Both the position numbers and the translations under genes were made by a program. From the NCBI GenBank assembly GCA_964477445.1, contig CAYZED010000002.1, positions 1 to 64,000 on the forward strand: a stretch of DNA of 64,000 bases, in the 5' to 3' direction. Of the stretch, positions 9,130 through 18,617 are shown one piece after another; position 1 is the first letter of the stretch, and each line of letters begins with the position of its first letter. The DNA is from CAYZED01 sp964477445. Lineage in GTDB: Bacteria > Bacillota > Clostridia > Lutisporales > Lutisporaceae. The notes beneath the pieces were generated by a model. That model ran no database searches. It was not told where the DNA came from and was given only the letters and a program-made list of their open reading frames with translations.

Positions 9130-11950
9130 ATTTATGCAATATCTTTTTTAGGTATTGTCCCGTGTAGCTTTCTTTAACTAAAGAGACTTCCTCAGGCGTT
9201 CCTTCAGCCACAACCTCTCCTCCGTTATCTCCTCCATCTGGACCAAGATCTAATATATGATCCGCTCTTTTAATAACCTCAAGATTATGCTCAATAACCA
9301 GAACCGTATTACCTGCATCTACTAATCTGTCTAAAATCGCTAATAATTTATGTACATCTGCCACGTGAAGTCCAGTGGTGGGTTCATCAAGGATATAAAT
9401 CGTCTTTCCTGTGCTTCTTTTACTCAATTCATATGATAGCTTAATTCTTTGGGCTTCACCCCCAGATAGTTCAGTGGATGGTTGACCTAATTTAACATAA
9501 CCCAAGCCCACATCCCATAAGGTTTGCATCTTCCTTTGAATTTTTGGTATGCTCTCAAAAAACTCAAGCGCATCTTCGACAGTCATATCTAGTACATCTG
9601 AAATATTCTTCCCTTTATATCTTACTTCAAGAGTTTCACGATTATATCTTTTACCTTTACAGATTTCACACGGCACATAGACGTCTGGCAAGAATTGCAT
9701 TTCAATTCTGATTATTCCATCGCCTTTACAGGCCTCACAGCGTCCACCTTTAGTATTAAAGCTGAACCTGCCGGTCTTATAACCCCGCATCTTTGAATCA
9801 GTAGTTTGAGCAAACAAATCTCTTATTAGGTCAAATACTCCTGTATAGGTCGCTGGATTTGATCTCGGTGTTCTTCCTATAGGTGATTGATCAATATCAA
9901 TCACTTTGTCAAGATTTTCGACTCCTGTAATTATATCATGTAGCCCCGATTTAACTTTCGCTCCGTATAATTTCTGCGCGAGATCCTTAAAAAGTATTCG
10001 ATTAATGAGTGTTGATTTACCCGATCCAGAAACACCAGTTATAGCAGTAAACTTACCTAGCGGTATTTTAACATTAATATTTTTTAAATTATGTTCTCTA
10101 GCTCCCCTAATTTCAATATACTTCCCATTTCCAAATCTTCTTTTTTCAGGGATGGGAATCCATCTCTTATGCGAGAGATATTGCCCAGTAATTGATTCTT
10201 CACTCTTCATAATATCTTCGATAGTCCCTTGTGCGACAACATATCCTCCATGTAATCCTGCTCCTGGTCCAATATCAATTATGTGATCCGCATGTCGCAT
10301 AGTGTCTTCATCATGTTCAACCACGATAAGCGTATTCCCAATATCTGTTAGGTTTCTTAAGGCAGATAAAAGCTTATCATTATCTTTCTGGTGAAGCCCT
10401 ATACTTGGTTCATCTAGAACATATAAAACACCCATTAGACTCGAACCGATCTGGGTGGCAAGTCTTATTCTTTGGGCCTCTCCGCCAGATAAAGTGCTTG
10501 CTGATCGACTCATGCTTAGATATTCCAACCCAACATTTATTAAAAAATTCAATCTTTCCGCAATTTCTTTAAGTATAAGTTTCGCGATCAGCATTTGTTT
10601 TTCTGTAAGCTCAAGGTTATCAATAAATTTTTTAGTTGTTCTGATTGACATTTCACATAGTTCAGAGATATTTAAACCTCCAACAGTATATGCTAAACTT
10701 TCTTTTCGGAGTCTCGCTCCATTACATTCATAACATTTTTGGGCAGACATGTATTTTTCAATTTCAAATCTCATGTAATCAGATTTTGTTTCTTTATACC
10801 GTCTTTCAAGATTATTTATAACGCCTTCAACTGCCATCATTGCTTCGCCTTTACCGAATTCTCTCTCGTACTTAACTTTTATTTTTTCACCGTTATTTCC
10901 ATACAAAAGAATATTTAAATGCTCAGGCTTTAGATCTTTTACTGGGATAGATAGACTAAACCCATAGTGTTTAGCTGCTGAATCAAGTATGTTAAAGTAC
11001 CATGACTCTTCACCAAAACTTTTCCATGGGTCAATAGCTCCGCCTACTACTGAAAGGTTTTTATCTGGCACAACTAAATCAGGATCTATTTTTTTTATTT
11101 CACCTAATCCGTCACATACGGGGCATTTACCATATGGACTATTAAAAGAAAACGCTCTCGGCGCAGGGTCTTCAATACCTATACCACATTCTGCGCAAGC
11201 GAAGTTTTGGCTGAATACTATTTCTTTATCTCCATCAATCTCGATTAATACAATACCACCTGTGAGCTTTAAAACAGTTTCAATAGAATCAGCAACTCGT
11301 TTTTCGTTACCAGCTTTAATCTTAATTCTATCAACAACGACTTCTATGTTATGCTTTTTATTTTTATCTAGCTTGATTTCTTCTTCAGATGAAGTAACAA
11401 CACCATCTACTCTTATTCTCGCAAATCCATTTTTCTTCATGTCATCTATAAGTTTATGGTGCTCACCTTTTCTTCCTTGAACAATAGGTGCCATAACTAC
11501 TAACTTCGTCTCTTCAGGCAAATCAAAAATATAATCTACCATTTGATCGACTGTCTGTTGGGAGATTACTTTTCCACATTTAGGGCAATGTGGAACTCCA
11601 ATTCTGGCATACATCAATCTTAAATAATCGTATATTTCAGTCACTGTTCCAACCGTGGATCTTGGATTTCTATTAGTTGTTTTTTGGTCAATTGATATTG
11701 CTGGCGAAAGCCCTTCGATGTAGTCAACATCAGGCTTTTCCATTTGTCCAAGGAATTGTCTGGCATACGCTGAAAGACTCTCAACATACCTTCTTTGACC
11801 TTCGGCATATATCGTATCAAATGCAAGTGAAGATTTCCCGGATCCAGATAACCCTGTTATTACTACAAATTTATCTCTCGGTATATCAATATCAATATTT
11901 TTTAAATTATGTTCTCTAGCGCCCTTAATTACAATTTTATCAATAGCCAT
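9125..11950 (-). CDS. uvrA: Excinuclease ABC subunit A
   Basis: 941 residues, full length. Two ABC ATPase modules: Walker A GLSGSGKS near 33-40 and GVSGSGKST in the C-terminal half, each with an LSGGEAQRI signature and a DEPSIGLH or DEPTTGLH Walker B region. Zinc-finger pairs CPKC, CAEC and CEAC/CEIC type are present. UvrA2 finds bulky lesions and loads UvrB in nucleotide excision repair. It starts two bases after the uvrB stop, so the two are co-transcribed from the SOS-controlled promoter at 14075-14103. Confidence 0.97.
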   Translation of the reverse strand: MAIDKIVIKGAREHNLKNIDIDIPRDKFVVITGLSGSGKSSLAFDTIYAEGQRRYVESLSAYARQFLGQMEKPDVDYIEGLSPAISIDQKTTNRNPRSTVGTVTEIYDYLRLMYARIGVPHCPKCGKVISQQTVDQMVDYIFDLPEETKLVVMAPIVQGRKGEHHKLIDDMKKNGFARIRVDGVVTSSEEEIKLDKNKKHNIEVVVDRIKIKAGNEKRVADSIETVLKLTGGIVLIEIDGDKEIVFSQNFACAECGIGIEDPAPRAFSFNSPYGKCPVCDGLGEIKKIDPDLVVPDKNLSVVGGAIDPWKSFGEESWYFNILDSAAKHYGFSLSIPVKDLKPEHLNILLYGNNGEKIKVKYEREFGKGEAMMAVEGVINNLERRYKETKSDYMRFEIEKYMSAQKCYECNGARLRKESLAYTVGGLNISELCEMSIRTTKKFIDNLELTEKQMLIAKLILKEIAERLNFLINVGLEYLSMSRSASTLSGGEAQRIRLATQIGSSLMGVLYVLDEPSIGLHQKDNDKLLSALRNLTDIGNTLIVVEHDEDTMRHADHIIDIGPGAGLHGGYVVAQGTIEDIMKSEESITGQYLSHKRWIPIPEKRRFGNGKYIEIRGAREHNLKNINVKIPLGKFTAITGVSGSGKSTLINRILFKDLAQKLYGAKVKSGLHDIITGVENLDKVIDIDQSPIGRTPRSNPATYTGVFDLIRDLFAQTTDSKMRGYKTGRFSFNTKGGRCEACKGDGIIRIEMQFLPDVYVPCEICKGKRYNRETLEVRYKGKNISDVLDMTVEDALEFFESIPKIQRKMQTLWDVGLGYVKLGQPSTELSGGEAQRIKLSYELSKRSTGKTIYILDEPTTGLHVADVHKLLAILDRLVDAGNTVLVIEHNLEVIKRADHILDLGPDGGDNGGEVVAEGTPEEVSLVKESYTGQYLKKILHKS

Positions 11951-11952
11951 AA

Positions 11953-13944
11953 CTACACCTTATTTTCATTCATGCTTTTTTTTAGTTCCATAATTCTATC
12001 TCTCAACTCTGCCGCTCTTTCAAACTGTAGAGCTCTTGAGCAATCCTTCATTTCTTCTTCGAGCGCCGAAATTACTCTTCTTAAATCATCTCTGCTCATA
12101 GAATTTAGTTCTCTTATGCTCTTATATGAAGCCCCATCTTCTGCAACTCTTGTGCCTTCTATTAAATCATGTACTGTTTTCATAATTGTCATAGGTGTGA
12201 TACCATTAACTTCATTATATTCACGTTGAATTTTTCTTCTTCTATTTGTCTCACTAATTGCTTTTCGCATAGATTCAGTGAGTCTATCTGCATACATAAT
12301 TACTTTGCCATCAACATTTCTTGCCGCTCTTCCAATTGTTTGAATTAGCGATGTCTCTGAACGCAAAAATCCTTCTTTATCCGCATCTAATATTGCTACC
12401 ATTGAAACCTCTGGTAAATCGAGTCCTTCTCTTAAAAGATTTATTCCTACTAATACATCAAATTCACCAAGTCTTAAATCTCTTAAAATTTTCATTCTTT
12501 CCAACGTTGGAACATCAGCATGTAAATATCGAACTTTAATATCAAGTTCTTTCATGTAGTCAGTCAAATCTTCTGCCATTTTCTTCGTAAGAGTAGTAAC
12601 AAGTATTCTTTGTTTTTTTTCAATTATTTCTCTTATTTCACCAATCAGATGATCTATTTGGCCCTCTACCTGCCTTATTTCTATTTCTGGGTCAACAAGT
12701 CCTGTGGGTCTGATAATCTGTTCAACTACCTGAGTGCTGTGTTCACTTTCATATACAGAAGGAGTTGCACTAACAAATATCATTTGATTAATTTTATTTT
12801 CAAACTCAACAAAAGTGAGCGGTCTATTATCAAAAGCAGAAGGTAATCTAAAACCATAATCAACTAATGATTCCTTCCTCGCCCTGTCCCCGTTATACAT
12901 AGCTCTAACTTGAGGAATTGAAACATGAGACTCATCTATAACTAATAAAAAATCTTTTGGAAAGAAATCGATCAGAGTATATGGTGAACTTCCAGCTGTT
13001 CTTCCGCTTATGTGCCTTGAATAATTTTCTATTCCGCTGCAATATCCTATCTCTCTCATCATTTCAATATCAAAATTGGTTCTCTGCTTTATTCTTTGCG
13101 CTTCTAGAAGTTTATCCTGACCGATAAGATCCTTAATTCGATCTTCGAGTTCTTCCTCTATAGTACTAATCGCTTTTTCAAGTTTTTCCTGAGTAGTCGC
13201 AAAATGTGAGTTCGGATAAATAAAAACGTGAGTCCTTTCAGCAACAATCTTTCCTGTCAAAGTTTCAATTTCTAATATTCGCTCTACTTCATCCCCAAAA
13301 AAATCAATTCTTACAGCGATTCCTGATGATGCCGCTGGAAATATATCTAATACATCCCCTCTTACTCGAAATGTCCCTCTGATAAAATTCATATCATTTC
13401 TGTCGTATTGAATTTCAACAAGTTTTCTTATTATTTCATCTCTACTCTTTTCCATTCCTTTTCTCAAGGATAGAGTTAAATTGTGATAGTCATCTGGATC
13501 TCCAAGTCCATATATACAAGAAACACTAGCTACGATAATTACATCTCTTCTTTCAAAAAGAGCTGCTGTAGCTGAGTGCCTTAATTTATCAATTTCTTCA
13601 TTTACATCTGATTCTTTCTCAATATATGTATCAGTCACTGCTAAATAAGCTTCTGGTTGATAATAATCATAATAACTCACAAAATATTCAACTAAATTAT
13701 CAGGGAAAAACTCCTTAAACTCGCTACATAACTGTGCTGCAAGTGTTTTATTATGAGCCAAAACTAGTGTAGGTCTCTGTACTTTATCAATAACATTTGC
13801 TATCGTAAAAGTCTTACCAGAACCTGTTACACCTAACAATGTTTGACCATGATCTCCTCGTTTCAACCCTTCAACAAGAGCAAAAATAGCGTCTGGCTGA
13901 TCACCTGTCGGTTTATAATCCGACACCAATTTAAACTCATTCAC
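11953..13944 (-). CDS. uvrB: Excinuclease ABC subunit B
   Basis: About 663 residues. Helicase-like motifs: LLGVTGSGKT (Walker A), the beta-hairpin region YYDYYQPEAY, VIDESH (DEAD-like box), and the C-terminal UVR coiled-coil motif SALEEEMKDCSRALQFERAAELRD that contacts UvrC. UvrB opens DNA at the lesion and recruits the nuclease. The start chosen is GTG at 13944 (MNEFKLVSDYKPTGDQP), five bases behind AGGGGTG; a frame to 13971 lacks such a site. Operon with uvrA. Confidence 0.96.
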   Translation of the reverse strand: MNEFKLVSDYKPTGDQPDAIFALVEGLKRGDHGQTLLGVTGSGKTFTIANVIDKVQRPTLVLAHNKTLAAQLCSEFKEFFPDNLVEYFVSYYDYYQPEAYLAVTDTYIEKESDVNEEIDKLRHSATAALFERRDVIIVASVSCIYGLGDPDDYHNLTLSLRKGMEKSRDEIIRKLVEIQYDRNDMNFIRGTFRVRGDVLDIFPAASSGIAVRIDFFGDEVERILEIETLTGKIVAERTHVFIYPNSHFATTQEKLEKAISTIEEELEDRIKDLIGQDKLLEAQRIKQRTNFDIEMMREIGYCSGIENYSRHISGRTAGSSPYTLIDFFPKDFLLVIDESHVSIPQVRAMYNGDRARKESLVDYGFRLPSAFDNRPLTFVEFENKINQMIFVSATPSVYESEHSTQVVEQIIRPTGLVDPEIEIRQVEGQIDHLIGEIREIIEKKQRILVTTLTKKMAEDLTDYMKELDIKVRYLHADVPTLERMKILRDLRLGEFDVLVGINLLREGLDLPEVSMVAILDADKEGFLRSETSLIQTIGRAARNVDGKVIMYADRLTESMRKAISETNRRRKIQREYNEVNGITPMTIMKTVHDLIEGTRVAEDGASYKSIRELNSMSRDDLRRVISALEEEMKDCSRALQFERAAELRDRIMELKKSMNENKV

Positions 13945-13976
13945 CAAAATCACCCCTATACTAGAAAACATTTTTT

Positions 13977-14053
13977 ATATGCTAAAACTTTTTTTATATG
14001 CTAAAACTTTTTTTATATGCCAAAATAATTTTTATATACTAAGCTCTATTTTT
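13977..14053 (-). repeat. 19-bp tandem repeat array in the uvrB 5' untranslated region
   Basis: Two identical 19-base units (13977-13995, 13996-14014), a third with several changes (14015-14033) and a weakly similar fourth (14034-14053), each beginning ATATGCTAAAAC or a variant and ending in a T-run (plus-strand reading). The array fills the space between the SOS box and the ribosome site of uvrB, so it should be transcribed as leader RNA. Confidence 0.75.
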
Positions 14054-14067
14054 CGAACACATGTTCG
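14054..14067 (-). promoter_or_regulatory. SOS box (LexA/DinR operator) of uvrBA
   Basis: CGAACATGTGTTCG on the minus strand matches the Bacillus/Clostridium LexA consensus (CGAAC-N4-GTTCG type), a near-perfect palindrome. It lies at the predicted transcription start of the uvrBA promoter, where LexA binding would block initiation. The target genes are classical SOS genes, which supports the call. Confidence 0.92.
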
Positions 14068-14074
14068 TATATCT

Positions 14075-14103
14075 ATCTTACTTCTTATATCATTTTGTGT
14101 CAA
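14075..14103 (-). promoter_or_regulatory. Promoter of uvrBA
   Basis: Minus-strand TTGACA (14098-14103), 17-base spacer, TAAGAT (14075-14080). The SOS box begins eight bases downstream of the -10 element. Confidence 0.8.
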
Positions 14104-14112
14104 CTATTTTTG

Positions 14113-14159
14113 AAATCTTAATATTATGCATATTTTTAAATCTTAATATTATGCATTTT
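14113..14159 (+). repeat. Two-copy 25-bp tandem repeat over the pth stop codon
   Basis: AAATCTTAATATTATGCAT occurs at 14113 and again at 14138 with a T-rich spacer. The second copy overlaps the last codons and TAA stop of pth (14149-14151), so the copy further downstream is a duplicated gene end. Confidence 0.7.
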
Positions 14160-14727
14160 TGTCATTCTGTTTATTATGCTTATTCATGGCATTATTCAAC
14201 CCAACTTTTAAAATATCTTCGATCGCAAAGACAGCAGTTCTTACTGCTGCTTCCATTGGTTCAATCTCATCTGCAGCAAATCTGCTCAATACATAATCTC
14301 CCAAATCCATATAGTCAGGTTGTTTTCCAATTCCAATTCTTATTCTCGTGAAATTTTGATTTTTCAACAAATGAATTATTGATTTCATTCCATTATGGCT
14401 TCCAGCGCTACCCGAAGGTCTAATTCTAACTTTACCAACTGCGATGTCAACATCATCATATATTACTATTATTTTATCTGGTTCAATTTTATGCCAATTC
14501 ACAATATCCAAAACGCTCTCCCCAGATAAATTCATAAATGTCTGTGGCTTCATCAGAACAACTTTTTCTCCCGATATTTCTCCCTCTCCGATTAAAGCTT
14601 TATGCTTTAATTTTGTGATTTTAATATTATGACGATTAGATAAAAAATCTAAAGTCACAAATCCCACATTATGCCTTGTAGGTTCATACTTCGAACCCGG
14701 ATTACCTAATCCAATAATCAAATACAT
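14149..14727 (-). CDS. pth: Peptidyl-tRNA hydrolase
   Basis: 192 residues, normal length. IIGLGNPGSKYEPTRHNVGF holds the catalytic His at residue 19; FMNLSGESV, DDVDIAVGKVRIR and GSAGSHNGMKSI are the other family blocks, including the substrate-binding Asn and Asp. It recycles stalled peptidyl-tRNA in the cytosol. It lies downstream of prs and a YcxB-like gene on the same strand, a common prs-pth neighbourhood in Firmicutes. Confidence 0.96.
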   Translation of the reverse strand: MYLIIGLGNPGSKYEPTRHNVGFVTLDFLSNRHNIKITKLKHKALIGEGEISGEKVVLMKPQTFMNLSGESVLDIVNWHKIEPDKIIVIYDDVDIAVGKVRIRPSGSAGSHNGMKSIIHLLKNQNFTRIRIGIGKQPDYMDLGDYVLSRFAADEIEPMEAAVRTAVFAIEDILKVGLNNAMNKHNKQNDKNA

Positions 14728-14766
14728 AATTTTATACCTGCCTATTATTGTTTATTAGCTAACTTT

Positions 14767-15273
14767 TTAAATGCTTTCGCTCTTCTTGTATTCCACAAGA
14801 GTCTTTAAAAATTCAGTCGCTTCAAATTCATTCAAAAAGTGCCTTCTCGGTATAATAAAACTAAAAATATTTCCTCTATAAATATATATATAGTTCTTAT
14901 TAACCCTAATATCTGTGATATCAGACCAAAGCATAAATATATTATGTGTACTAGCTGTATCGTATATACCTTTATCATCTATCTTAATTTCATGTCTTCC
15001 GATTAGTCCCGCTTGTTTTTCTGCTGTTTTCATTACACTATTTCGAAAAAGCCAAACTATGCCTAAGTCAACAATTATCCCTAATAAAAGAGCTGTTAAA
15101 ATTGCAATTTGAATTTTCGCTTCTAAAGCAACCATAGTAAAGAAAATAGTGATGTGAACTATAATGAAACTCATAATAAAAGCATTCCTCATTTTTATGA
15201 CGTTAAAAACATTATAAAGATTATACTCCAAAAAATCCTTTTCATTTAGCTCTATAATAACTCTTTTTGACAT
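14767..15273 (-). CDS. YcxB-like membrane protein
   Basis: 168 residues. Two membrane helices (about 29-50 and 56-75) are followed by a soluble C-terminal half with IKIDDKGIYDTAS, WSDITDIRVNKNYIYIY and IIPRRHFLNEFEATEFLKTL, the YcxB-like C-terminal domain pattern. Function of the family is unknown. ATG start behind GGAGG. It sits between prs and pth and is probably carried on the same transcript. Confidence 0.7.
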   Translation of the reverse strand: MSKRVIIELNEKDFLEYNLYNVFNVIKMRNAFIMSFIIVHITIFFTMVALEAKIQIAILTALLLGIIVDLGIVWLFRNSVMKTAEKQAGLIGRHEIKIDDKGIYDTASTHNIFMLWSDITDIRVNKNYIYIYRGNIFSFIIPRRHFLNEFEATEFLKTLVEYKKSESI

Positions 15274-15362
15274 GTTTCCTCCACTTTTTTCTACAAACTG
15301 ACCTTGCCGAATATATCATTCTGCAAGGTCAAAGTTACATTTAAATTTAATGGATTTTGTTC

Positions 15363-16310
15363 TTAATCAAAAAGTTTACTGAGTGATAATCCTTCATAAA
15401 TTCTCTTTATAGCTTCAGCGAAAAGAGGTGCTACTGAAAGTACTGTGATTTTGTCTGTATCTTTATCCTTAGGGAGAGGAATTGTGTCCATAACAACTAC
15501 TTCTTTAATAATACTATCACGAATTCTCTCAAAAGCTGGTCCAGATAAAACTGGATGAGAACAAGCTACATATACATCTTTAGCACCCATGTCCTTTAAT
15601 GCCTTAGCTGCATTAACTACTGAACCGGCTGTATCTATCATATCATCAATTATTATGCAATCTTTCCCATCTATATCGCCTATTATGTTCATTACTTCAG
15701 ATACATTTGGTCTCGGCCTTCTTTTATCAATTATTGCCAGAGGCGCATCCATCTTCGCTGCAAGATATCTAGCTCTGGTAACACCTCCTACGTCTGGTGA
15801 AACAACTACAATATCTTCTAATTGTTTATTCATGAAATAGTTTACTATTGAAGGTGCTGCGTATAAATGATCAACTGGAATATCAAAGAATCCTTGTATT
15901 TGAGGTGCATGTAAATCCATGGTAATAACTCTGTCAGCTCCAGCTGTGGTTATAAGATTAGCTAAAAGTTTAGCTGTAATCGGTTCTCTAGATTTTGATT
16001 TTCTGTCCTGTCTCGCATATCCATAAAAAGGGATTACGGCATTAATCCTTCCGGCAGATGCTCTTTTTAGAGCGTCAATAAGAATTAATAGCTCCATTAG
16101 ATTTGTATTTACGGGCTGACAAATTGATTGAATAACGTAAACATCAGCACCTCTAATGGATTCATTAATATTTACACTTATTTCTCCATTGCTGAAACTC
16201 CCTACCTGTACATCACCAACAGGTAAGCCAAGATAATAAGCTATATCCTTAGCTAAATCTGGCGTAGCATTTCCGTGAAGAATTTTGATGTTTTTCCCAT
16301 GTACGTTCAT
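15363..16310 (-). CDS. prs: Ribose-phosphate pyrophosphokinase
   Basis: 315 residues, standard length. The ATP and ribose-5-phosphate sites are visible: FSNGEISVNINESIRG, PFYGYARQDRK, the metal site DLHAPQIQGFFDIPVDHL, and the PRPP loop DCIIIDDMIDTAGS. It makes PRPP for purines, pyrimidines, NAD, His and Trp; nearby nadC uses PRPP directly. ATG start behind GGAGGT, 33 bases after glmU. Confidence 0.97.
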   Translation of the reverse strand: MNVHGKNIKILHGNATPDLAKDIAYYLGLPVGDVQVGSFSNGEISVNINESIRGADVYVIQSICQPVNTNLMELLILIDALKRASAGRINAVIPFYGYARQDRKSKSREPITAKLLANLITTAGADRVITMDLHAPQIQGFFDIPVDHLYAAPSIVNYFMNKQLEDIVVVSPDVGGVTRARYLAAKMDAPLAIIDKRRPRPNVSEVMNIIGDIDGKDCIIIDDMIDTAGSVVNAAKALKDMGAKDVYVACSHPVLSGPAFERIRDSIIKEVVVMDTIPLPKDKDTDKITVLSVAPLFAEAIKRIYEGLSLSKLFD

Positions 16311-16343
16311 GTTTTACCTCCAAAAATTTTAATTATACTAAAT

Positions 16344-17726
16344 TTATGATTTTTTCTTTTTAAATTTTATTGCATACTCTTCTTTAATTTCCTGTCTTGC
16401 TCTACCTATTACTAAACTACCATTTGGAACATCTTTTGTAACAGTCGTGCCTGCGGCAACATAAGCACCTGTTCCAATATTTACAGGAGCTATTAGGTTA
16501 GAGTTACATCCAACGAAGACATCATCTTCTACTGTAGTCCTGTATTTTTTTACTCCATCATAATTTACAAAGACGGTTCCACAACCAAGATTAACATTAT
16601 TGCCCACATCTCCATCGCCTATATAAGTCAGATGTGAAGCTTTAGAGAAATCACCAACAGTTGAATTTTTTACTTCAACAAAATCACCGATCTTTGCAAA
16701 TCTGCCAATTTTGTTTCCTGGTCTAAGGTAAGCAAAGGGCCCAATCGTCGTTCCTTCTCCAACGGAACTCTCCGTAGCGACAGAATACTCAATTTGTACA
16801 TCGCGATCTATGTTCATGTCCGTAAGTCTTGTATTTGGACCTATCAAGCAATCTTCTCCAATGACGCTCTTCCCTTCAATTATACAATTAGGAAGTATTA
16901 TTGTATCTTTTCCTATTTTTACGTCTGTACCAATATAAACGGTAGCAGGGTTTTTAATCGTTACTCCATTCATCATATGCTCCGTAACAATTCTTCTGTT
17001 CATAATGTCTTCAGCTTCTGAAAGCTGAGCTCTATTATTTACACCCATAATTTCACTTTGATCTTTTGATATATAGGCTCCAATATTAAGACCTTTTTTT
17101 CTGATAATCTCAATTACATCAGTAAGGTAGTATTCACCCTGTGCATTGTCATTGCCTAGGCTTTTTAATGCAGTTTTTAGCTCATTTCCATCAAAAATCA
17201 AAATTCCTGAATTTATTTCTTTTATTTTTTTTATATCATCTTCTGCGTCTTTTTCTTCTATTATTGAATCAACTAGACTTTTATTTTCACTATTTCGAAC
17301 TATGCGTCCATATCCAAATGGATTTTCCATTAAAGTGGTTAAAATAGTCGCTGAATTAAGTGATTCTCTGTGAAAACTAATCATCTCGATAATAGTTTCT
17401 TTTCTAAGTAGAGGTGTATCTCCACAAAGAACTAAAACTTCATCATCGCCAATATAGTTTTCTGCTTGAAGAACTGCATGCCCTGTTCCTAATTGTTCTG
17501 TCTGTAAAACGTAAGAAATATATGGAAGTGCTTCGCGTACAATATCAGAACCATGTCCAATGACAACAACAGGTTCACCCTCAGTGGCTTTTCTAGCACA
17601 ATCCATTACATGTTCAAGCATAGTTTTTCCACAGATTTTGTGAAGAACTTTTGGGGTTTTCGAGTACATTCTTTTTCCTTCACCCGCTGCTAATATAATA
17701 GTAGTAATTGTCTGTGTTTTATTCAT
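16344..17726 (-). CDS. glmU: Bifunctional GlmU (UDP-GlcNAc pyrophosphorylase and GlcN-1-P acetyltransferase)
   Basis: About 460 residues. The N-terminal uridylyltransferase opens with ILAAGEGKRMYSKTPKVLH; the C-terminal half (from about 250) is a left-handed beta-helix with hexapeptide repeats and the acetyltransferase residues in YLRPGNKIG and NYDGVKKYRT. It makes UDP-GlcNAc for peptidoglycan and wall polymers. Start ATG at 17726 (MNKTQTITTI) eight bases after GGCGGTGA; an upstream TTG frame has no ribosome site. It follows nadC with a 19-base gap. Confidence 0.96.
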   Translation of the reverse strand: MNKTQTITTIILAAGEGKRMYSKTPKVLHKICGKTMLEHVMDCARKATEGEPVVVIGHGSDIVREALPYISYVLQTEQLGTGHAVLQAENYIGDDEVLVLCGDTPLLRKETIIEMISFHRESLNSATILTTLMENPFGYGRIVRNSENKSLVDSIIEEKDAEDDIKKIKEINSGILIFDGNELKTALKSLGNDNAQGEYYLTDVIEIIRKKGLNIGAYISKDQSEIMGVNNRAQLSEAEDIMNRRIVTEHMMNGVTIKNPATVYIGTDVKIGKDTIILPNCIIEGKSVIGEDCLIGPNTRLTDMNIDRDVQIEYSVATESSVGEGTTIGPFAYLRPGNKIGRFAKIGDFVEVKNSTVGDFSKASHLTYIGDGDVGNNVNLGCGTVFVNYDGVKKYRTTVEDDVFVGCNSNLIAPVNIGTGAYVAAGTTVTKDVPNGSLVIGRARQEIKEEYAIKFKKKKS

Positions 17727-17745
17727 TAAAATCTTCACCGCCAAA

Positions 17746-18588
17746 TTAAAATTTAAGACTTATATCCAAGGCTCTAACCGAATGAGTAATTGCTCCCACC
17801 GAGATCAAATCTACACCAGTTAATCCAACAGTTCTTATATACCTACTTGACAAAGGATCTAAACTTACATTCCCTGAGGCTTCTAGTAGCGCCTTGCCTG
17901 CTGTGATTTCTACCGCTTGTCGCATAACTTCTGGAGTCATATTATCTAGCATAATAATATCAGCACCAGCATCAATTGCCTCTTCTAGCATTTCTAAATT
18001 TTCTACTTCAACTTCAATTTTCAGCGCATGACTAAGCTTTTCTTTGGCAGCTTTAACTGCATTAGTGATTCCTCCAGCAGCTGAAATATGATTGTCCTTT
18101 ATTAAGATTAAATCAGAAAGGTTATATCTGTGATTTTTCCCACCACCAGCCCTTACTGAATACTTGTCTAAATATCTAAGTCCTGGAACTGTTTTTCGCG
18201 TGTCTATCACACACGCCTTTAGACCATTGAGATGTTTAACATATCTATTGGTTTCAGTGGCGATGCCTGACATTCTTTGTAAAAGATTTAAAGCTGTTCG
18301 TTCACCTTTTAAAATTGATCTAGACGACCCAGATACTTTAGCAATTATTTCACCTTTATCAACAAATTCTCCATCGACAGACATTTTGTCAAATACGACA
18401 CTTTCATCTATTAAGAAAAAAACTCTTTCGGCAACCTCTATTCCAGCAATAATTCCACTTTCTTTTGCTATAAAATAGCCACAAGAAATGGAAGCTTCCG
18501 CTACAGTACTGTCTGTCGTAACATCTCCCCAACCTAAGTCTTCATCTAATGCGTTAATAATAATTTTGTCTACTATTCTATTTTCCAC
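17746..18588 (-). CDS. nadC: Nicotinate-nucleotide pyrophosphorylase (carboxylating)
   Basis: 280 residues. ERTALNLLQRMSGIAT, IDTRKTVPGLRYLDKYSVRAGGG (in part the quinolinate and PRPP site), ILIKDNHI and IMLDNMTPE are the NadC landmarks. It converts quinolinate and PRPP to nicotinate mononucleotide and CO2. GTG start eight bases after GAGGAG. It is the third gene of nadABC, with upstream partners making quinolinate. Confidence 0.96.
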   Translation of the reverse strand: MENRIVDKIIINALDEDLGWGDVTTDSTVAEASISCGYFIAKESGIIAGIEVAERVFFLIDESVVFDKMSVDGEFVDKGEIIAKVSGSSRSILKGERTALNLLQRMSGIATETNRYVKHLNGLKACVIDTRKTVPGLRYLDKYSVRAGGGKNHRYNLSDLILIKDNHISAAGGITNAVKAAKEKLSHALKIEVEVENLEMLEEAIDAGADIIMLDNMTPEVMRQAVEITAGKALLEASGNVSLDPLSSRYIRTVGLTGVDLISVGAITHSVRALDISLKF

Positions 18589-18617
18589 TTAGACCACTCC
18601 TCATATAATTATAAAAA

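Noticed and set aside
9906..11480. Several plus-strand open frames of 90-160 residues opposite uvrA
   Set aside because: They are shadows of the conserved uvrA coding sequence.
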